Below, piece by piece: positions 59,001 to 64,000 of a stretch of 64,000 bases of DNA (its first letter is position 1; each line of letters starts with the position of its first letter). This stretch comes from Seiridium cupressi. Lineage: Eukaryota > Ascomycota > Sordariomycetes > Amphisphaeriales > Sporocadaceae. The translations under genes were made by a program, and so were the position numbers. The stretch is taken from NCBI GenBank assembly GCA_036674765.1, contig JARVKI010000016.1, forward strand, positions 124,001 through 188,000, in the 5' to 3' direction. The notes beneath the pieces were generated by a model. The model saw only the letters and a list, made by a program, of their open reading frames with translations, was not told the DNA's origin and made no database searches.

Positions 59001-60577
59001 ATATTATTATGATATGATGCAGCAATCGGTATTAAGACGAGTCATACTCGCTGCCGCCTCGAATTCTAATAGGATATGGTGTTACATGCTCGGGTCTGCA
59101 AAGTTTTTTCTGCAAACACAAGAGTCTGGCTGAGATGAGGTAGCTCGAAGCCGCCCTTGAGTCTGGTTGGCGCAAACTGTTGCACTGCATTGCAGCGTTC
59201 GCAGTCATCGACCACAACCCAGAGCTTGGGAGCTAAAGAAGTCCCACTATTTAATAGCGCCGGGGAAGTGAGACCCCTTGCCACCCTAGAATCCGGGGAA
59301 CGCAGCCGGACCAAATGTCATAAAAGACAGAAAGCGGGAAAGATCGACCATCGACAGCGGTTGGCCGAAACTCAATTTTGTCCATTCGCTTTGATCCCCC
59401 CATCACCGCTTGTTGGTTTGCTTTGCTCAGATCATGTGTCGCATATTGCGAGAATATGACGAGCAGTCATGTTTTGTCGCTTGAACTGTACATTACTCAA
59501 TTCGCTACTCGACTCATGGACAAAAGAAACAAAAAGCACATCGGAGATGAATGAACCTTTTTCAGAACAATTGACTGAACCTTGACCCGCAAGCCGCCGA
59601 AGCGCAATCTGGATTCGCTACGACAGTACGGACTTCTGTCAGGCTTCCAGAAGGTCGCGGCAGAGAGGTGGTGTTGAGCTAAGATTCGGGGTAACAACAA
59701 CCCCTGAACCAATATCGGTCCAAGATAAAGCGATCTATCACCGAGATGCGTTTTGGGACAAGGTCAACACTGCACCACACCCACACCTCGCCCATGCTAC
59801 CCTCCCAGTCTGGTTGTTCGTCTAGACCTCGTGGGGGGCTGTCGTCACATCCCGCGCCCGCTCCCATGTCTGTACGCCCCCAAATACAAAGAGATGCGAG
59901 AGGCTTGTTCTTGCAGGCGCCAGAGGCGGCATACATAACATGGGGATCCGTCCGTGCAAATGATTCCTTACCGCACGTGTGGCTGGGCTTGCGTTTCGTT
60001 TGTTCATAGGCATGCGAAGAATTGATTGATTGGCTGAATCTACAAGTTTCCTTCTGTGCTCGGCGCCATGATAGATGGGGATAGTTCATCTCTTCCCTTT
60101 ACTCAACATGGCAAGATAAAACATGTCAATCAAGTCTGACGTGGGATGTATCTGCTGGCAATGCAACAATCAAATTAGAGTGCATGTCAAGCAATGCGCC
60201 CAAACCTCCCGACGGATCGGGACGCCCCCCCGGCTGATGAGCAGGCGACACATCCCACCTCTCACGATGATGATCTCCTCACCGTGTACAACAACAAGCT
60301 TGTGTTTGGTCCTCGGCAGATCTGGATGCATTGGGAGCGGTGCACACCCAAGCAATGTAGGATCGTCTGAAGAAGTGAGCGATGCCACCTTTCGAAACTG
60401 TTTGCATGCGTTGAAGCTGGATTCAGGGGTTCTCAAGTGTTTCCAAGTCTATCAAAGACTTCCTCCATCTCGGTGTAGGTACTGAGTTATCCCCAAAGTC
60501 CAACTTCACCCCACGCTCAAAGAGAGCTCATGGCTGTTTCAGGACTGAAAGTATGGGGCATTACGGGATTGGGGCAA

Positions 60578-60996
60578 CTACAGGATATCAAACCCCAGCA
60601 TTCCAGAAGCTTGGTAGATCCCTAGTAGGATGGCACCCACTAACTGCCTGCCCAATATGGCAACGACACCGTGGCCGTGACCGACAAAGCTGATAACAGA
60701 GGAGATTGAAGGAATACATATCCCTGCGTGGTTTTATAATTGAAGAAAAAAAAGAGGCACTTGACCGGTCACAGACCCCGCCGCCATGCTCACCATAACG
60801 TGGCACGCCTGCTTGTAGCATTCGCTTGCCAATGGTAAACGTGACATTTGGGATCGGAGTACTTATCCGGTAGGATCTGACGTAGCTGGAAGGTCGGCCT
60901 TGATGTCGGTAGCACTGGATGAGCAAGTACTGGCCCTGCTAGGACGATTGTCATTCTCATGACTACTATCTGAACGTATACGCCGAAAGCCTTCAT
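60578..60996 (-). CDS. Candidate small secreted or membrane protein (weak)
   Basis: An ATG at 60996 opens a frame beginning MKAFGVYVQIVVMRMTIVLAG, a plausible signal peptide with a PVLAHP cleavage-like region. A GTGAGC donor at 60793 and ATCAG acceptor at 60690 (104 nt intron with a strong pyrimidine run but no clear branch site) join to an exon ending TAG at 60578, for 104 residues in all (exons 60794-60996 and 60578-60689). The second exon codes for a hydrophobic segment (VVAILGRQLVGAILLGIYQ). No family is recognised. In this gene-poor region a chance frame is a serious alternative, so the call is tentative. Confidence 0.2.
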
Positions 60997-61031
60997 TGGG
61001 CCCAGAGGAGAGCTATGCGGTAGATGCTGTG

Positions 61032-61290
61032 CTAGCTTTGACGCAGCGAATCCACATGGAAAGCGAAGTATGCCTTCGCGCGCTGGATCATATTCATCAA
61101 GCCTTCCTGGGTCGCGTCGTGCATTCGCGTAGGCCTTGACGCGACTACAATCCACTTCTGGGCGCAGGCTGGCGTTCCGACAGCGGTCAATGTGACAGAC
61201 TTTCGCGCGGGCAGGCCCTGAGGCGCGTCGAGCACGGCCGTGGCACCGGAGTTGGAGGCCGTAATAACCACAACACCGGCGTGGGATCCT
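61032..61290 (-). other. Coding-like open tract with high G/C at third positions
   Basis: On the minus strand about 86 codons from 61290 to a TAG at 61032-61034 are open, with strongly G/C-ending codons and a natural-looking translation (VVVITASNSGATAVLDAPQG near the start). There is no ATG at the beginning and an upstream TGA sits directly before it, so it would need an upstream exon, which I could not find. No family is recognised. It may be an exon, a gene relic or chance in G+C-rich DNA. Confidence 0.15.
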
Positions 61291-63950
61291 CAATTGGTGG
61301 AGGTTTCCCGACGTGGGCCCTTTGGCTGACGCAGCAAGTCAATGAGAATGCCTGTCCAACATGTGTGATAGGATGTTGCTGACAGTCAATGGATGAATAA
61401 TACGAAGCGCGATGCCCGAGTCAACATGATTTGCCAAAAGAAAGCCCATGTGAGACGAATGCCTGGTTATTTCTTTTCGGTCCTTGATTGGCATGCCTGT
61501 CACGAGCTATCACGAAAAGCAGTCGTCGGAAGAAAGCGCAATTAATAGTATCTCGGTAGATTTGCTTCTGCCGTCAACGCTTGTGACTGTGCTTCTGCCG
61601 ACGGACGAGCGCAAGAAAACGTTGGCAACCCGCTGTGGCTGCGGCGTCCAGCAACTGGGGGGCACTTCTGGCTGGCGGCGGATACGTTTTTACTTGGTAG
61701 CCGCAGCCGTAGCCGCGGGGTCCATCGGCCTAGCCGCCCGAGGCTGAGTATTGAAAACGTTCAGCTGACCACGAGATTTATGCGGAGAAATGAGAGTCGC
61801 GGTGGCTGCTATGGCTGCTATGAGGCAATTCCCCCAGCTGCCCCCCCAATCCACTCGCCAGCTTCCCGCCGAGACATGCTCACGGGGACGAAAATGGCCA
61901 GCGCATCAACATCAAATCCACGGGATCCTAGGTAGCTTCGCCCGTGGGATAATTACCGTGCTGTAACAGATATCGATGTTGATCTCCGAGTGATGGACTG
62001 CGCACGTGTTGGGCAGGTTGCATGAGCCCGCCTCGCAATCGGCTCAGGATTGACGGGGTCTGGACGTTTGCGGTGCGCGTCCAGATCCCAAACCGCACGC
62101 CTGTAACTGGACACGGAGCAGGCATGTGCCCAGGTGGTCTGGGTCGAGATGGCCCCCAGGTCTTTTCTTACCACTGTTAGACGGGGTTTCTAGGCGCCTG
62201 GGTCGTAACGGGCTCCCCAAAGTCGCTCACTTCCCACCTGGGCGTCGCCAGCTAAAGGTTCCAGCCAGTGCGGGGAAGACACAAGAAACCTGAACAGCGT
62301 CACGCGGCCCTCCTCTGAGGCAACACTGGCCATCTCAGCGGAAACAGAGCCAACGAGCGTACGCTGTCGCGGAGTCATGTCATATCTAGAACCCTGTGTC
62401 AGTCAGCACAGCGCTCACCATTGATGCATAACTGTCACCATTCGTCGTTGATCGGCGAATTGGGTATCGCGGACTCTGGGCTGGGGGAATTCCTGTAACT
62501 GGCGCTCGTCGTCATCGCCCGTCGGTACCGTGCCTACATTGTAGCTAGCTATTCGTTGTTGATAGGAAGCAAGTCGTGATATGGCATCTGGCAAGACATG
62601 AGCCGAAAGCAAATGGCAAACCGCTCCTGTGACCTGCTGTATTTTTTACAAATGCGTCGCTATGGAGCCTTGTGCCTCCGCTGTGCCGTTCTCAAGGAAT
62701 ACATCGTGAGGGAACTTTTGTGTGTATGGGCGACGAAAACGGATCCAGCACGGCAACTTGCTTCCCTGCGATGCTTCCGGGGAAGTAGGAACGCTGATCC
62801 TAGCGCACTACTACAAAACGATGCCGGGTCACAGAAAACACTCGGGCAAGCTCGCTCTCGGACTGATCAAGCAGACAGACTCAGGCTTTCCAGCTCGTTT
62901 GCTCTGCTTATGGGAGAACCATAGATAGTGACGAGAGGAATTTCTTCTCCTATTCTAAATGTTTAGGCTGATTACCAGATCCGGCAATCACTGACGTTTA
63001 GCGAGAGGAATTGAAACTCTAGTTACCGAAATCTCATGTATATCGAGTCATGGAAAATGTTGAATGCTTTTAGGTGCCCTAGAATGGCACGGAATTATTC
63101 CCATGGACCAGTACGGTCTCTTGGTGGATTCGAGAATTTACTTTGCGCGGGACGACCGAATGGGTCGCATCAAGACATTTACTGCGGTTGACTGGAGGTC
63201 AAAGTGAATCCAAGCGTCTAATCTCAGTCGTGAAGCCTGGCCTCCATGAACTGGGGAGCACAACAACGAACGCTTCACGTCTGCTTGCGTCCAGCTAGTT
63301 TCCCTCATGTTTGATTGCATCGCACCTGCTCAAGGACCGACCTCTTCCCCCAAGGCTGAAGAACTGTCATCCTCATCGGTGCTGAAACGTCGACCAGAGG
63401 CGGGACTTTTACGACTGTGGACACAGCAGCCCACAACTGCTCACGAGCCCAGCAACGGGGTCACAGATTGAGCGTGAGAAGCTCTGCGCAGTGGAGTCAT
63501 ACGCGTTATCGCCGACAACTATAGTGGATGAAGACAAGACCGGATTGCAATTGACCGGCGCTGTCCCGGCGCTTTGTTCGAAGGGGGATTCTGCCAATGA
63601 TTGCCTGATCAGACGAATACTGCCCCAAACGCTGCTAGCAGACGCGCTAACGGGTTTGTCTAACCACGAGAAGACATGCGCTAAAGCGCCGGCAGAGGGT
63701 TCCTAGGGGCCTTGTCAGAAGAACCGCAGAAGAGGGCCGAGGGTACTTAGGCAATGTACCCTGGCCTCCCATTCCCCCCATTTCCCAAGAATCGGTTCTG
63801 CCCCTTGATCCCGGTTGTGCGCCACCCACCTTGACTGAATTGCAATACCCTGCCTGACTCGTCGGTACGTACCTGCAAGTATCTTCTCGTTGCGAGTTAC
63901 GACAGGGCCTGGGGAGGTACTTACACCGCAATTCAGGCCAGACCCATGTC

Positions 63951-63978
63951 CACGCCCACGCCCACACGCCCACACGCC
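63951..63978. repeat. Imperfect (CACGCC/CACACGCC) tandem repeat
   Basis: CACGCCCACGCCCACACGCC followed by another CACACGCC unit, non-coding, near the right edge of the window. Confidence 0.8.
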
Positions 63979-64000
63979 TCTGCCTCCGCTCCCTCATATC

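Larger units (their letters stand above)
46478..64000. other. Gene-poor region, 17.5 kb, to the right edge
   Basis: No gene I can support with confidence. The longest frames (195 codons at 47817-48404, 160 at 49620-50102, 167 at 60790-61293) lie on the minus strand, are Arg/Ser/Leu-rich and show no motif; in this length of DNA such frames are expected by chance. Base composition is near 50 percent G+C over most of it, with AT-rich patches only around 51240-51580, so it does not look like heavily mutated repeat DNA. Two weak candidates near 60.6-61.3 kb are described separately. No transposase, reverse transcriptase, tRNA or rRNA was recognised. Confidence 0.5.

Noticed and set aside
60790..61293. 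167-codon minus-strand frame as a single protein
   Set aside because: Only its last part (from the ATG at 60996) has a plausible start and signal; the N-terminal part is Arg-rich and in a less coding-like frame than the neighbouring one.
1..64000. CRISPR arrays, prophages or bacterial operons
   Set aside because: Spliced eukaryotic genes throughout; no direct-repeat/spacer pattern was seen.

Overview
The window looks like nuclear DNA of a filamentous ascomycete (Pezizomycotina). The genes carry one or two short introns (51 to 158 nt) with GTRNGT-type donors. The gene families are also typical: a Zn2Cys6 regulator with fungal middle region, a HET-domain protein, a NACHT-type WD40 tail, an NmrA-like protein, a secreted GMC oxidoreductase and a Neurospora-type dynactin subunit. 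I cannot fix the genus or class by reading alone.

Layout. 1-5.6 kb: no intact gene; two broken or unresolved coding-like tracts on the minus strand. 5.7-7.0 kb: secreted alpha/beta hydrolase (+). 8.5-10.9 kb: divergent pair RIB3 (-, riboflavin) and COQ3 (+, ubiquinone). 12.2-18.3 kb: amino acid permease (+), convergent with a Zn2Cys6 transcription factor (-), which is divergent from an NmrA-like Rossmann protein (+). 20.1-22.8 kb: four-span membrane protein with a C-terminal PPxY (+), tail to tail with dynactin subunit 6 (-). 23.3-27.6 kb: a decayed incompatibility/NLR-type island, made of a truncated WD40 tail and a HET-ankyrin gene with a frameshift and premature stops. 27.9-32.6 kb: complex I 51 kDa subunit NDUFV1, a small single-span probable mitochondrial protein and a lysine-rich probable nuclear protein (all +). 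36.9-39.0 kb: CHY zinc-finger protein (+). 44.5-46.5 kb: secreted GMC oxidoreductase (-). 46.5-64 kb: about 17.5 kb with no gene I can support, only weak candidates and simple repeats.

How the genes relate. There is no biosynthetic cluster. Three genes serve mitochondrial respiration or its cofactors (COQ3, NDUFV1, and RIB3 as a source of the FMN that NDUFV1 binds), and a fourth probably encodes a mitochondrial protein; they are not in one operon-like unit. The most unusual stretch is the 23.3-27.6 kb island, where two STAND/HET-type recognition genes lie side by side. Both carry lesions that include C-to-T-type stops, as expected from repeat-induced point mutation. Intron joins were made by eye from splice signals and reading frame; those of RIB3, the permease, the transcription factor, dynactin, NDUFV1, the CHY protein and the GMC enzyme restore continuous family motifs and are secure.
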